Shown: positions 8,850 through 21,671, numbered from the stretch's first letter. The stretch: 64,000 bases of DNA from Henckelia pumila (GCF_033568475.1 NC_133121.1:2914001-2978000), one strand, 5' to 3'. Notes: a model not told the origin generated them from the letters alone. Numbers and translations are program-made.

Positions 8850-11800
8850 ATGGGGAAGCCAATGGGAAGCTTGCAGGATCTGATTGAAGAAGCTAAGCTT
8901 CGAATGGTGTGGTGGGCTCTCTGTATTTTCGGTGTATCTTATTTCTTGACAAGTAAGCTGTTGACTTTTTCTTGTTCCCGGTGTTAATTTTAAGCTCATT
9001 GTAGTTCGCTATTGAATTGGCCCGTAGTTGAAAATTCTGACGAATGGAATTTTCGTTCAGGGCTACTTTATTTTATTTCATGTCGTGTTTTGTTGCTATG
9101 GTTTATCAACTTTTTTTTTTTTTTGGTAACATATGTTGTGAATGCTTTGAGGTTGTTAAGATTGTTTTTTCATGTGAAAGAAGGGATTCCTTGGTTATTT
9201 GTGTGGAATTGACAAGAATTACGAGTGGTAAAAGGAGGCATTACGTGAAATGAGTTTGGCGGTTCAAGCTCAGTTTGTGAAATGACTTTATATGTGAATG
9301 ACCAGTTCAGATGAGCTTGAATGATATTATTTACATATTAGTTTCATCAGAAGAATTGTGGTTTTTTATATTCTTTGTGACTGATTTATGGCTATGCTGG
9401 GATAGGCCCTCACTCCCTCAGTGGGGAAAAAAAAATTATTAGTTTTGGTAGGTTCTTCTTCTGCAAGTATGCTGCTCGTAGGACTGTTAATACCACAATG
9501 TACACCAGTACTCCTTATGTACATTGATTGCAGATACGAGCAAATCAACTCCTTATGTACATTGATTGCAGATACGAGCAAATCAATGTTGATGAACATA
9601 CCCATAGCAGTACTCTTGGTTTCTGGACTATGGAGATTAGTTAGCATGGTGGAATTCCGGTGGAAGGTTCAGAGTACCAGGTCCACATCCTACTTGTCTT
9701 ACCTAGAACAGAAGCAATTGTCTGTGAATGATTCTCGTCTTTCTACTCTGCCTCCATCCAAAAAATCGAAAAGAAAAATAGATTCTCCTGTTGTAGAAGC
9801 AGCTATTGAGGATTTCATCAACAAGATTTTGCATGATTTCGTCATTGATTTGTGGTATTCTGACATTACACCTGACAAAGAAGCTCCGGAGCTCATACAT
9901 GGTATAGTCATGGATGTGCTTGGTGAAGTATCTGGAAGAATTAAAGAAGTAAACCTTGTTGACCTGCTGACAAGGTGGCTCTGGTGTCTTTTTCTTAATA
10001 ATTTTCCCTCTGAAGCCATGTGAACGTTTGTGAATATGTTAGTTAAGTGACTATGACATAATTTGTTGAGCCCCCTGATCTCTGCTTTTCCAGGGATATA
10101 GTAGACTTGATAGGAGATCACATTGAACTTTTTAGAAGAAACCAGGCAGCCATTGGTGTGGACGTTATGCGAACACTTTCATTTGAAGAACGAGACCAAA
10201 GGCTGAAACACCATCTCATGGCCTCTAAGGAGCTTCACCCTGCTTTGATATCTCCAGAGTGTGAGTACAAGGTGTAGAAGTGTTCTGTTGCAGAAGGAAT
10301 TGTTGTCCAACTATATATGTTTTCTTTCTTTTGATTATTATTTTTCATGACATCTAATGCTTTTTAGTGTACAGGTTCTTCAACAGCTCATGGGTGGACT
10401 TTTAGCAGTTGTGCTAAGACCAAGGGAAGCTCAATGCCCAATAGTCAGATGCATTGCCCGTGAGCTCTTAACTTGTTTGGTATTGCAGCCTGTAATGAAT
10501 TTTGCTACCCCAGGGTGAGATTATATATCTTTTGACTCCTTTTCATTTTGGGAAATTCTGAATTTGTGTCATCGTGCTCTGCAAAGATCTGTTTGCTCTA
10601 GAAGGTTTATGTTGGGATCATGCATTCTGCAGAGAAAAAATGCCACTTATATGTCCTCGTTCCTATTGATCTTTATATAATTACGGAAATATTTTTTGGC
10701 CATATCTGTTATCAAGGTTCACATTCCGTAAACTTTTCCCAATCTCTGTCAATTTAATGATGGTAATTCTAATTCGTTTTGCTTTGTGTACATTTACATT
10801 CAAAATGTAATAAACTTTTACTCCCCTTTCCAGATATATTAATGAGTTGATTGAATATATTATGCTTGCCTACAATGAGGGGTTTAAGGATGTTGCCACT
10901 GATCAGTCACCTAACTTGGAGGGTCATAACCATGAACATGATAAAGCTAGAGAACATGTTCAAAGCAGTGAATCTACATCGACAAAGACTGTACATTCTG
11001 GTGATCAAGAGACTAACTTGTCTGTTTCTCGATTTGATTATAAAAAGAAATTAGAGTTGGATACCTCAGGACATCGCTTATCTAGTTCGATGCAGGATGA
11101 GCCCATGCATCCACAGCCTGCGGACTGGGCAAAAGTGTTTGATGCAGCAACCCTGAGAAGAGCTGAAGTTCTAATGCCTGAAAATCTTGAAAATATGTGG
11201 GCTATTGGTAGAAACTATAAAAAGAAGCTCCACACCAAGGCTTCTACTGATGAACTGGAGAATGCTGCGACTGGTGTTTCCCATGAAACTGGAAATAAGC
11301 TTAAAAAATCCAACAGCACTTCTGATTTAAACCTTCAGTCAGACCTGGAAGATGTATTCACCACGAAAGGAAACACACCCATCATCGCAGAATACCATGG
11401 TGCAGTTGTTAATAAACGTAACATGCATAACATGAAGAATTCATCCGACAGGGTGTCACACAGTGAAGAGCTACATGTTTCAAAGCTGAGGTGTCGGGTT
11501 AGACCACTAATTTCCTATTAATGGTTCTTGCATTTTGATGTATTTTAACTTTGTTTTGCAAAATTGTAAAATCCTTATATTGCATGAGTATAAAATTGTG
11601 GCAAGTATCTAACAATGCAAGCTGCAATAGCCGCCCTTTTTTGCATGATGATTTCTTTTTTAAAGTTGAGTCTGACTATTTCCAATCACCTTTGACTAGT
11701 GCTGTCCAAGGCATGATGCGTCTTAGTTGACTATACATTCCTGATTCTGCAGGTTATTGGAGCGTACTTTGAGAAACTTGGCTCTAATTCTTTTGCAGTT

Positions 11801-14800
11801 TATTCAATCGCTGTGACTGATGGTGACAACAAATCTTGGTTTGTGAAAAGAAGGTTTGTGTTCTTCCAGTTTGAATCAAAAATATTTTTTTTCTTTGATA
11901 CATATAATGTTGATCTACTTTCTATCCAGTTCAATGGGAAACAACTTTGTTTTCTTTTACTGATGATTGTTTGTTTGATGCTGTACCCACAGGTATAGGA
12001 ACTTTGAACGATTGCATAGGCATCTTAAGGACATTCCTAATTATACATTACATTTGCCCCCCAAAAGAATTTTTTCTTCAAGCACAGAGGATGCCTTTGT
12101 TCACCAACGTTGTATTCAGCTTGATAAATATCTTCAAGTATGATGACCCTCACTCTGAATTATATGACCTACACTTTTCATATATTAACCGTTCTGAGAT
12201 ACTGTTAGGACCTCTTCTCAATTGCCAATGTTGCTGAGCAACATGAAGTGTGGGATTTTTTAAGTGCCTCCTCCCAGGTGTGGATATGCTTTTTCTGTTC
12301 TAAATAAATTTTGTGCCTTGTACTTTGTTACTAATTCATCGTTTCTTATTAATGAAGAATTATTCATTTGGGAAATCATCTTCTGCGATGAGGACTCTGG
12401 CAGGTATGTACTCCTGTTCTTGTATCTCATTTGAGATTTGCACATGTATGTCTCGCTAAAACCAATTGCTTAGAGCCACAATCATGGCATTTGGATACTG
12501 GGGTGTGTGTAAGTGTGTGTATACATGCAGAATTAATTTTCCATATAAAAAGTCCATTTGGGTGTTTTAATGTTCCTTGTTTTCTTAGACCAGCATCATT
12601 TTTCCATATATATTTTTTTTGAGAAAAAAATTAACATGTTCTCTACTTGGTAGCTAAAAGATTTATTTGTGTAGAAACATCATCAACAAGATTATGTTTC
12701 TGGTGTGTAAGTAGTTTACTTACCTTTCCAGAAATAGTCGCTTCAAAGCAGGATTATTTTCTTTCCTGTAGTTTATTATATTATAACACTCCAGAAACAG
12801 TGTTTCATTAAAGGATAGTAGGATCATTTCTAACTTTATTGTCGTAGAGAAACAGCTTTTACTGATACTCCTACAAATTATGATCAAACATCGCAATCTC
12901 ACGGTTATATCATGTAGTTGAATGAATGGATTATCCAAAGTCCTCATCGATCCCTCTGTCTATTTACCTATTATCGAGAAGATTTTGCTCTTGTGAGTTC
13001 TAGTTTTGTTATGCCATCTTTATTTTCAGAAAGGGACTATTCATTGACAAATATCAGTTCTTCAAATTATGTTATTTGGATCAATAGTTCAAATGGTTAT
13101 TTGAAGCATAATGTCCACGAGGAAAACTAAAGGAGCACAACTTATTTCTGTTTATGTCATGTTGTACACTTAAATTATGAGTTCAAATTATATCCACAAA
13201 ATTTTGATGTCATAAACCATCCCTTCACTGGAATAGTTAACGTGGATGATGCTGTGGATGATATTTTACGCCAATTCAAAGGAGTTTCTGAAGGCCTCAT
13301 GCGGAAAATGGTTGGCCCACCTTCCTCTTCTTCTGGACCTGCATCTTCAGTTCCAAGCAGAAACTTGTCCTGGAATTCAGATGATATTAATAAATTGTCC
13401 ACAAGACAAAGTATCTCAGAATCAATGAACAGTTTTTCTGATACCGAGGAAGGTGACAAAGATGAAAACCATGTGCAACAGGAAATAGGTTCCTCTGCCA
13501 AAGCTAATGGGTGGCATTCAGACAATGAATTGAATGCTAGGGGGTCTCCACCAAGTGTGGTTAAACATAGTCTAGATGCCAGTGACTTGAATTCCAAGGA
13601 ATTCAGCAGTTCAAGGGTGAAATCTGAATCAAGTAATGGTACCAGATATCAAGAGCCAAGTTTAGCCCTAACCTCTGTCCCCCAAGAGGATCCCACTGAG
13701 GTGCCTCCTGAGGTACTAATCATTTTATCGAAGTGCTACTGTTCTTTCTCATTTTTTCCTTTGCATTCTCACTTTATTCTTCTCACAGTATTCTTGATAT
13801 ACTGTCCATGATTTTGCGATTGACGGCGTTGGTTCTTTTTTATTTGATTTTCTCGTTAAGTTGTTTTATCTGGCCTCTCCCAGGTTGGATTGTGTGATAA
13901 CGTCTTTGTATGTTTATATTTATACTAGTGGATGCACAATCTAGCTTGTGCTTATCATTCAAATTTAGCTACTCTTTTGCTTTCACAAAATAATTCATTG
14001 ACTTATCCTGAGTTATTGTAAAAAAATTCTATTGTAAATTACCTGTTTTTGTTGAGGTTGGAAGTCCAAATTGTCATAGTTCCCTCTGATGTAATGATTT
14101 CTGGCTTTGACTTAAAATCGTCTTGCTATGTGGGTTTAAAATGATTTATAAATACCATAGGAAGAGGATTAAAATTGATATTCTCAGCCTTTTAATTCTT
14201 GAATAATATCTTTGGATGTCTAATTTTGAGCGTCTCCAACACTAATTTTAATGCAAAGTTAATTCCTAGTCCATTCAGAAGTACTAAAGAAATGTTATGA
14301 TTGTCTTCACATCTTTTAATTCATGAATAATCTTTGTGTTGTGCTAGGGCATTGGAGAGCATTCAGAAATTTATCTGGAGCCAAATTAGCTCAGAAAAAG
14401 TTCAGCTGCCATACTATTATTGATTGCTAAAATGTGTATCTCTTAGGTTGTTTCTACCTGTGTTATACAGTCTTGGTTATGCTTGCTATGTTTTCCTTGC
14501 AGTGGACACCGCCGAATTTAAGTGTTCCAATCCTGAATTTAGTTGACAACATATTTCAGCTCGAGAGAAGAGGCTGGCTAAGGTATCACTCTCATGTTCA
14601 CTCTTTTGAATTGTGAACTTTCTTGAGGCTTATCTGTAAATACAAAATTTGGTAAAATTACATTATTTTTACGTGTCCAACCGTAAATATCCAGCTTGTG
14701 GAAGTCTTTGCTAAACAAGATGCTTCAAGTTGTGTATTGTATTGTCTTTAGTAGGCCATGCCCCTGGTCTGGAACTTTTGTGGCTTTTTCTTGTTTTTTT

Positions 14801-16500
14801 TTTCTGAATTAATAAATCAAATTTGTTCTGATTTTATTTTATGCTTTCCTTCTTATTTTCAGTTTAATTCTGGGGAAGCTTACTTAAAATTCCTATGTTT
14901 AATTCCGTTTATCTTTAATGTTCAACCGTGTATGTTGGATGGATTGACTGATTTAGCTCTAAAATGAAAACTTGAAATGAAAAGGAACCATGACAGCCAT
15001 TCACTTCTCTTATTTTTAGCATTTTCTTTGTTTAAACATTATGATTCTGGTTAACTCTTCAAGGATTCGTTACTTTTCAAATATTCTTTTTGGTTTTTGT
15101 TTTGACCTGGGATTTATACTCAAGACAAATATTTTTCTTCAATTTTCAAGAATTTTTGTGCACACTAAGGTTGCGGCTTTTTAACACGGTCCTCTCCTGC
15201 ACCCTGATAAATTGATAATATTAATGATAGCATCGTCGCTTCCTGTTTGAATTTTTCTATGAAAGTTGCGAGCTGTCGGATCACATGAAATTTTCTTACA
15301 AACAGCTCTATTGTTATGTCAGATCGTCATTTTGCCTTGTACCATATGCTTTTTTTCTTCTCACTGTAGGAGACAGGTCTTTTGGATATCAAAGCAAATA
15401 TTGCAATTAGTTATGGAAGATGCCATTGATGACTGGATCTTAAGGCAGATTCAATGGCTTCGTAGAGAGGATGTCATTGCACAAGGGATTCGATGGATCC
15501 AGGATGTAAGTTATCTGTCTTGTTCCAATCTTTTCGCTCTCTGAAGTTGTGCATATTCCAACTTGGATGTTTCGTCTGTTGGAGTTAATGTTTAAGCTGT
15601 CTCCCCCCTGCATTTAGTCTAGAACTTGAGTTCTCTACCTTTAAGTTGCTAAAGCTTGGCACAGAAGTGGCTTATTCTTTGAAAATTTCTTTCTTCACAG
15701 ATCTTTCTTAGTTCACTTTTCCGATTAATTTCTCTGCAGGTCCTCTGGCCTGATGGCACATTCTTTTTGAGATTAAGAGCTCAAAGTCTACTCAATGACT
15801 ATCAAGCTAATCAAACATCTACACGAACAAGGCAACAACGCGGAAGGAGGATCATAAAACCAGGGTCTTTTGAACAACAGCTTGAAGCTGCTCGCAGAGC
15901 TAGTGATGTGAAAAAGATGATCTTTGGCGAGTGCTTCGTTCCTTTATAATTTCTTCATTCTATGTTTACTGTTCTTCATATGTATTTGATGTCCATGTCC
16001 TATATTAAACTATCGGTTTATCTCGTTCATTTTGATTCTGACATCACTTCCCACATGCAGATGGTGCTCCGGCCACTTTGGTCAGCTTGATTGGGCATAA
16101 GCAGTACAGACGCTGTGGTAGAGATATATACTATTTCCTTCAGGTACACCTCTCCTACCACTACTCTCAATACAACTAGATCAGTCCAACAAGTGAAATA
16201 CACCCCAACCAGGGAGTGGCACTTGAATAATGTTCAAACATGAGAATTTTAAAAAATAAATTGATTTTGTCCCCACCAGAAACGCATGGCGTTCTGGGTT
16301 TATGATTCTGTGATCACCATATGTCTGTACCAAACGAGTTCATGATGTATGTTAATAACTGTCATCGTCTTCCTCAGTCGACAATTTGTTTGAAGCAACT
16401 CGGCTATGGAATCCTTGAACTTGTTCTAATATCCATTTTCCCCGAGTTACGTGAAGTTGTAACAGACATCCACGAGAAGATGCACGTTCAACCTGTGTAA
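8850..16500 (+). CDS. PXA-PX-Nexin_C domain sorting-nexin-like membrane protein, 15 exons, 977 aa
   Basis: Exons: 8850-8952, 9572-9974, 10094-10271, 10375-10514, 10834-11497, 11753-11853, 11993-12137, 12209-12277, 12358-12403, 13237-13712, 14503-14582, 15370-15505, 15740-15926, 16061-16143, 16378-16500. They sum to 2934 nt with consistent phases. Hydrophobic segments lie near residues 19-34 and 40-58, so the N-terminus is probably membrane-anchored. A PXA domain spans about 100-275 (FINKILHDFVIDLWYSDI, VLRPREAQCP). A long polar linker with a SKLRC end follows. The PX domain spans about 497-600, with VIGAYFEKLG, the phosphoinositide-contacting RRYRNFERLH, LPPKRIF and CIQLDKYL. A Ser-rich spacer comes next, then Nexin_C at about 780-940 (LVDNIFQLERRGWLRRQVFW, EDAIDDWILRQI). 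PX domains bind phosphatidylinositol 3-phosphate, so an endosomal or ER-contact trafficking role is inferred. It resembles Arabidopsis At2g15900. Start chosen: first ATG before the conserved LIEEAKLR. Confidence 0.92.
9510..9585 (+). repeat. Perfect 38-bp tandem duplication over the PX-gene exon 2 acceptor
   Basis: Bases 9510-9547 and 9548-9585 are identical (start actccttatgtacattgatt). Each copy holds the acceptor gattgcag and the next bases atacgagcaaatca. Splicing to the second acceptor (exon from 9572) keeps the frame into TSKSMLMNIP. Splicing to the first (exon from 9534) reaches an in-frame TGA after ten codons. The duplicated site is therefore a built-in cryptic or alternative acceptor. 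Confidence 0.9.
15927..16060 (+). other. GC-AG intron 13 of the PX gene
   Basis: The donor reads ATCTTTG|GCGAGT and the acceptor ACATGCAG|ATGGTG. The split codon G|AT gives Asp of the conserved DGAPATLVSL segment. Using the GT four bases further on (15931) shifts the frame and meets a stop within about 15 codons. Confidence 0.8.
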
Positions 16501-16974
16501 AACAATTCTTTTTTTCTTCAGCCCCTCTGCATCAATTCTTGGGACTTTCCATTGCGATATTTCAAACGATTCTGTTATTTATGTACAGAGGGCAAGAGCA
16601 GGATACTTGTCAGTTGTAGCGTAGTGATTCATTAGAAGTGTCATTCTTTGGGAGAAATTTTGTAGTTATGTTTAGTCATTAGACTCTTATAATTCGTCGT
16701 CGCAAATAGTCGATTACTCTTTTTACACAAGCGAAAGTAGATTGAGAAATTGGCATTATTACAATGGTTGATTTTTGGAATTATCTGTAAATTCATTTTA
16801 TTATTCTTATTTGATTCAACGTGTAAAAAATAGTTGCTACAAGAAAATTCGCCTAACACCACATGAAGCTATGCTTCCCTTATCGATATTAGTCCACCAT
16901 CTCCAACTAGGGTGCAATTATATTATTTTAATAGTGTTGAATAAGCCTAAAATCCTTATCAAACAATTAACAAA
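16501..16974. other. 3' flank of the PX gene
   Basis: Probably the 3' UTR followed by AT-rich intergenic DNA. No other gene was recognised before the PPR remnant. Confidence 0.4.
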
Positions 16975-17395
16975 ATTCAAACTGTCCACCATGTATTCAA
17001 CAAACTTCATCGCCTCCTTCAACTGCCCTCGCTTGCATAACCCATTGATGATTATATCAGAGGTGAAAAATATCCTGCAGTGTCGCGGTTTGTGAACCGA
17101 TGAGCTTTTTCATGAGTTGAAAGGCATGTTCGGGGAGCTGTGGCAGGAAGAAACTGAGGTGGCAAGGCATTCGCATGGTGGAGATGACAGTGTAATGAAT
17201 ATCGTCAATGAAACCGATGACCCCGTCGGGAAAAGGGCAAAGGATGAGGGTGGCAGAAATCAGGGGCTGGTTAGAGTTCGGGTAGAGGTGTTTCATGAAA
17301 GACCACTGAGAGGACTTGATCGAGAAGTCGACTCGACCTCCATGGCAAACCAACTTCAGTTTTAATGAAAAGACTGCACAAGTGTTTTGCCACGA
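16975..17395 (-). pseudogene. Pentatricopeptide-repeat (PPR) gene fragment, copy 1
   Basis: The minus strand holds pieces of a PPR protein in several frames. About 17353-17060 has a typical N-terminal stretch of mitochondrial-type PPR proteins (SSQWSFMKHLYPNSNQPLIS, then SFIDDIHY and HAFQLMKKLIGSQTA). About 17060-16980 encodes a helix pair like a PPR motif (IIINGLCKRGQLKEAMKF, then VEYMV). The frames are not joined and the conserved stretch covers only about 130 codons, so this is a remnant. A second copy lies at 36017-36516. PPR proteins bind organellar RNA; this fragment is not expected to do so. Confidence 0.6.
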
Positions 17396-17489
17396 GTTAG
17401 CAAGTCGTGCAGCTGCTTACTAGAATTTGAAAAGACAGTCACACTCAAAGGATTCCGAACCAAAAAAAGACAAACGTGCCTATATAATT

Positions 17490-18128
17490 ATATAATTATG
17501 ATTGATTGTTGCGCATGCGCCTCTCATGCGACTGGACAAAGATTTTGACTTTTTTTTTTTGCACCAAATACCCCTGTGAAATATTAAAAATGCATATTTG
17601 ATCCCTGTGAAAATAATTTTTAAATCTATTCAACTCATAATACACAATATTTATTAAAATCTAATTATAAAATATTTAGCAAACACTTTTTTTTATTAAT
17701 TTTATTTTTTATTTATTATGATTATATAATTATTTTCTAAAAAATATTATTATTTTATTTTGTTATCATTATTTTATTAAACTTTCTTTTTGTTTCCAAC
17801 TTTTTCATTAAACATGCAATCATAAACAAGTATTTAAATAATTTCAAGTACCAAAATATTGAACTAAACCGATAATTTTAAACATATTGCTTTTTCGATT
17901 TAGGACTATATATTATTAAACCAAAATTTAAATTTTTCGAGAATATGCATTGCAAAATTTGTAATAAATAAATAAATAACATGCTTATATAATTCTAAAT
18001 CGAAAAAGTAACATTCATGAACTTATCATTTGGTTCAATATTTTGGTATTTTTAGATATTTAAATCCTTATTTATGAATCATGTTTAATGGAAAATTTGA
18101 AAACACGAAGTGATTTGATAAAATAATG
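17490..18128. other. AT-rich intergenic DNA
   Basis: No gene seen. Near 17558-17625 there is a fragment (aaatacccctgtgaaat, gatccctgtgaaaataat) that recalls the ends of the Mutator-like MITE at 41221. Confidence 0.4.
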
Positions 18129-19023
18129 CACTACAAAAAAAACCATTGATTTAGCCACGGATTTTTTAAAACCGTGGCTAATTTAGCCACGGTTTTGTTA
18201 ACCATGGTTAATTAACCACGGTTTTTTCAAACCGTAATTGATTAGCCACGGTTTTCAAAAACCGTGGCTAAATTTATCCACGGTTTTTCAAAAACTGTGG
18301 CTAAATTTATCCACGGTTATTTCAAAACCGTGGCTAAATACCTACAGTTTAAAAAAACCGTGGCTAAAAATAGCAACGGTTTGAAAAAATCGTGGTTAAT
18401 TTTAGCCACGGTGATTGATTAGCCACCGTTTTCAAAAACCGTGGAAAAAACCGTAGATAAATAACCACGGCTTTAAAAAACCGTGGCTAAGTAACTACAG
18501 TTTAAAAAAACTGTGGCTAAATTAGTCACGATTTTAATAACTGTGGTTATTCGTTTTATTTAAACCGTAGCTAAAAATAGCCACGGTTTGAAAAAACCGT
18601 GGTTAATTGTAGCCACTGTTTAAAATAACCGTGGCTAAAATAACCACGATTTTTTAAAATACCGTGGTTATGTATTTAACCATGGTTTTTAAAAAACAAT
18701 TATTATTAAATTAACCACGGTTTTTACAAAATCGTGGCTAAAATTAGCCATGGTTTTAATAAAACTGTGGTTAACCAATCACAATTTTAATAAAACCTTG
18801 GTTATTTATTGTTGCGCAGCTTGTTTTGTGCGCTGTCGATGTGAGTTTCCGCAGCTTGTTTTGTGCGATATCGATGCGAGTTTCCGCGACATTCATTGTT
18901 GCGCTGCCGATGTGAGTTTCCGCGGCGTGCTCTGTGCGCCGTCGATAGCCCATATATGCAGTGTTCGATGCACGCTACGGATAGCGGATTTGCGCGCCGC
19001 TAAAAATCATTTTTGTTGTAGTG
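18129..19023. mobile_element. Non-autonomous CACTA (En/Spm) element, 895 bp, with palindromic subrepeats
   Basis: The left end is CACTACAAAAAAAACC (18129) and the right end TTTTTGTTGTAGTG (to 19023), a terminal inverted repeat in the CACTA consensus. The flanking triplets are atg and ata, a degenerate 3-bp duplication. From about 18150 to 18780 there are roughly twenty units of the form TAGCCACGGTTTT / AAAACCGTGGCTA in alternating orientation. About 18808-18950 holds three diverged copies of a second unit containing gtcgatgtgagtttccgc. Subterminal repeats in this family bind the transposase. There is no transposase frame, so any movement depends on an autonomous relative. Confidence 0.85.
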
Positions 19024-20266
19024 ATAAGTCGTCATTATATTTATCTAAATTGCCGATTTATTTTGTTATGTTACTTTTTTTTATTATATGGTGTGCAGAT
19101 GGATAAACATTTTTTAAATATTTGTTTCAATCCATATTGTTCTATTTATGTGTTATGTTATTATAATATCATTGCTAATAACACAAGTTTTAGATATTAA
19201 TTTTTTAACTATATATATGTTTTTAATTCATATTATATTTAATTGATGTCAACGTGTATCACACATTCTTTTTGCTAGAAATTATGCACACTTAAAAAAT
19301 GTGGCTTTTATTTTAAATAAGGGTTTTCCAAATTCAAATTTGGAATTTGATGTTTTGAATGATAATTCGAAAAGGCATATTCCTAATTTACCATTAATGA
19401 TCAGATTTGGAATATTATTAAATATAGCATTAATAATCTTAATTATTTTAGTAAATAAATAAATTTAAGGGTTTTCAAATTTCATATATATCTGACATTT
19501 TGAGTTTGATTCATTAAATTTTGAAATTTTAGTTATTATCCAAAGATAAACAATACACACAACTTCATCGGTGATCAGTTGCAATGATCAATTAGACTTC
19601 AATATATAACACAATGATAATTGTTTTTTAAAAAAAAATTGTATAATTTAGTACTTATCATAATAAAAGAAATACGTCAATGTTAATAGTGTAAAAATTA
19701 TAATTTTTTTCTATTATTTTCACACCATTCATTTGTTGTGTGTGTATAAAGTATTTTCTTTAAAAATTAAATAATAAAAAAAAACTAGAGTTTCGGTCCC
19801 AATTTCACAGCATGCAATAGGTTGAGTTGAACCAAATCTTCTATACTATATAATGAAATAAAAATTAATGAATTTGATCTAATTAAAAACATAATTATAA
19901 TAGCCAGCCACATGTAAACCACATAAACAAAAGGATAATGTTAAAGGTACAACAAATATCGTGTAAAACGATATTTACAACAATTATATCATGAGATTTG
20001 TTATTTTATCGCGAGATTTTGTATTCAATTTATCGTGAGATTTTGATATATTCAATTTTTACATTGTGTTGTAAGATTTGTTGTACAAAATTCGTTGTAC
20101 ATGTATCATTACTCTAAACAAAATCATAAGTACCGTTAACTTCTCAAAACAAAATCAAGTAACAGTCCAACATAATAACAAGATAACCTAAACATGCAAA
20201 CTTGGAATATTAAATATTTTTATCATCGGAAATGAAAGAAATAACTTGAACAGGATATTAATTTAT
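19024..20266. other. AT-rich intergenic DNA with a possible MITE
   Basis: No gene seen. About 19936-20118 begins aatgttaaaggtacaac and ends gttgtacatgtatcatta, an imperfect inverted repeat around repeated gagatttt words. It may be a degenerate MITE. Confidence 0.35.
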
Positions 20267-20620
20267 TTAATCCCCCATGAATCCATATTTTTTCAACCAC
20301 TTTGTAACTACGTCCCTATAATGCTGACCCTCGGTAATATATTTCTTTATGATGGTCCAAAACAGTTTTTCAAAATCTTCTTCGTCTGTGTCATGTAGTG
20401 GCCTCTGTGATCTCCTATTAAGTGGCTTTGAGTCTTGGTACTCCTCCACAAGTTTTTCGCAAAGCTTAGATTCAGCAACAAGATCATCCCAACGCGGTTG
20501 TTTTGCCCCAAAGTTCAAGCTCGCGGCATTGAAGTAAAGCTCCGCAATAAGCAAACAAAAGTACTTCCGTTCCTCGGTAAGTACATCAGCTACCAATGGA
20601 TCATTCAAAATGGATATCAA
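20267..20620 (-). pseudogene. Uncharacterised exon, copy 1 (LADV...LVAESKL...EYxDSK type)
   Basis: I do not recognise the family. The minus strand is open for 117 codons to a TGA at 20267. It encodes DPLVADVLTEERKYF, LNFGAKQPRWDDLVAESKL, EKLVEEYQDSK and an acidic DTDEEDFEKLFW, and ends KWLKKYGFMGD. It is a diverged paralogue of the exon at 21795-22069, so it is most likely the last exon of a locally duplicated gene. Upstream exons of this copy were not found. It may be an intact exon of a real gene or a relic. Confidence 0.4.
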
Positions 20621-20984
20621 AAAATATACTTTGTTAACCTGCAGTTCATCAAGAAATTAAAGCTCAACACAACAATTAACCACTGCTGTGAATTTCATGA
20701 AGCTAAGGAGATTGTTTCAATTTAAATACCTTGTATTCATACTTTTTTAACCACTTTGTAACTATGGGACTATACAGTAAGTACACCATAAGTACATATA
20801 ATTTCCATTACGGTGGAGTGCAACTTATTTTCAAAATCTTCTTTGGACTTTTCCTTATGTATCCTCTGTAGCATATAGAGCAGAGGCGGATCTACAGCAG
20901 GACTAGGGGGGGCCATGGCCCCCCCCAAAAATTTTATTTTAGTGTATATATATATACATTAGTAAGTCGTTTTTAAATATACAT

Positions 20985-21050
20985 TTGGCCTAGCTGGTAA
21001 GAAACTTTTGTGCAAAGAAAGGGAGCACGGTTCGAATCGACGGGACCCCC
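20985..21050 (+). other. tRNA/SINE-like promoter segment inside the hAT element
   Basis: An A-box-like tggcctagctggtaag and, about 40 bases on, a B-box-like cacggttcgaatcgac resemble an RNA polymerase III promoter. No cloverleaf can be folded, so it is not called a tRNA gene. Confidence 0.35.
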
Positions 21051-21610
21051 CACCATCATCAATTTTTTTTTGAATTTTTTCAATTGTTTTCAATTTTTTT
21101 TAGTTGGGCTTATGCCCATTAATTTTGTTTTATTTTTTCTTTTCATTTATGTTTTTTTATTTTTATTTTTTTACTTGTTGGACTAGGTAGGCTTTAATAA
21201 TTTTTTGAATTATACAAATTTCAATATCTATTATTAATGAGTCTTTGTGTTTGTTTTTATTACGCTTGATAAACAATCTTATATTTTATTTTAATTGGAC
21301 AAATTTCAATCATTATTATTGAAATCAAATTTTTTAGTTGACTAAACTTTTGTCTTTTTATGTATTATTATGATATTATGCATGAGCATCTTTCATAAAT
21401 CTAAACTTAATTTTTTTAATTTTATTTTCACTCATTTTTTTCGTATTGAAAAAGATCTATAAAATTAGTAAAAAATAAACATTTTCTGAAATTTAAATTA
21501 AAATTTAAAAGTAAAGAGCAAAATGACCCAAAAAATTAAAGTTTTTATTAAGTTAAGATTTGATTTCGTTAGTAATAACACATCTATGTGTTCATAGATA
21601 ATTTTTAAAC

Positions 21611-21611
<1 letters not shown>

Positions 21612-21666
<55 letters not shown>

Positions 21667-21671
21667 TATAT
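21612..21671. repeat. (ATT)n(TA)n microsatellite
   Basis: About 12 ATT units run directly into about 11 TA units, inside the hAT element. Confidence 0.9.

Noticed and set aside
15927-15934. GT donor at 15931 for PX intron 13
   Set aside because: It shifts the frame and reaches a stop soon after. The GC donor preserves the conserved segment.
18150-18780. CRISPR-like array of regularly repeated CCACGG units
   Set aside because: The units alternate in orientation, spacing is irregular, there are no unique spacers, and CACTA ends enclose them. The DNA is plant nuclear.
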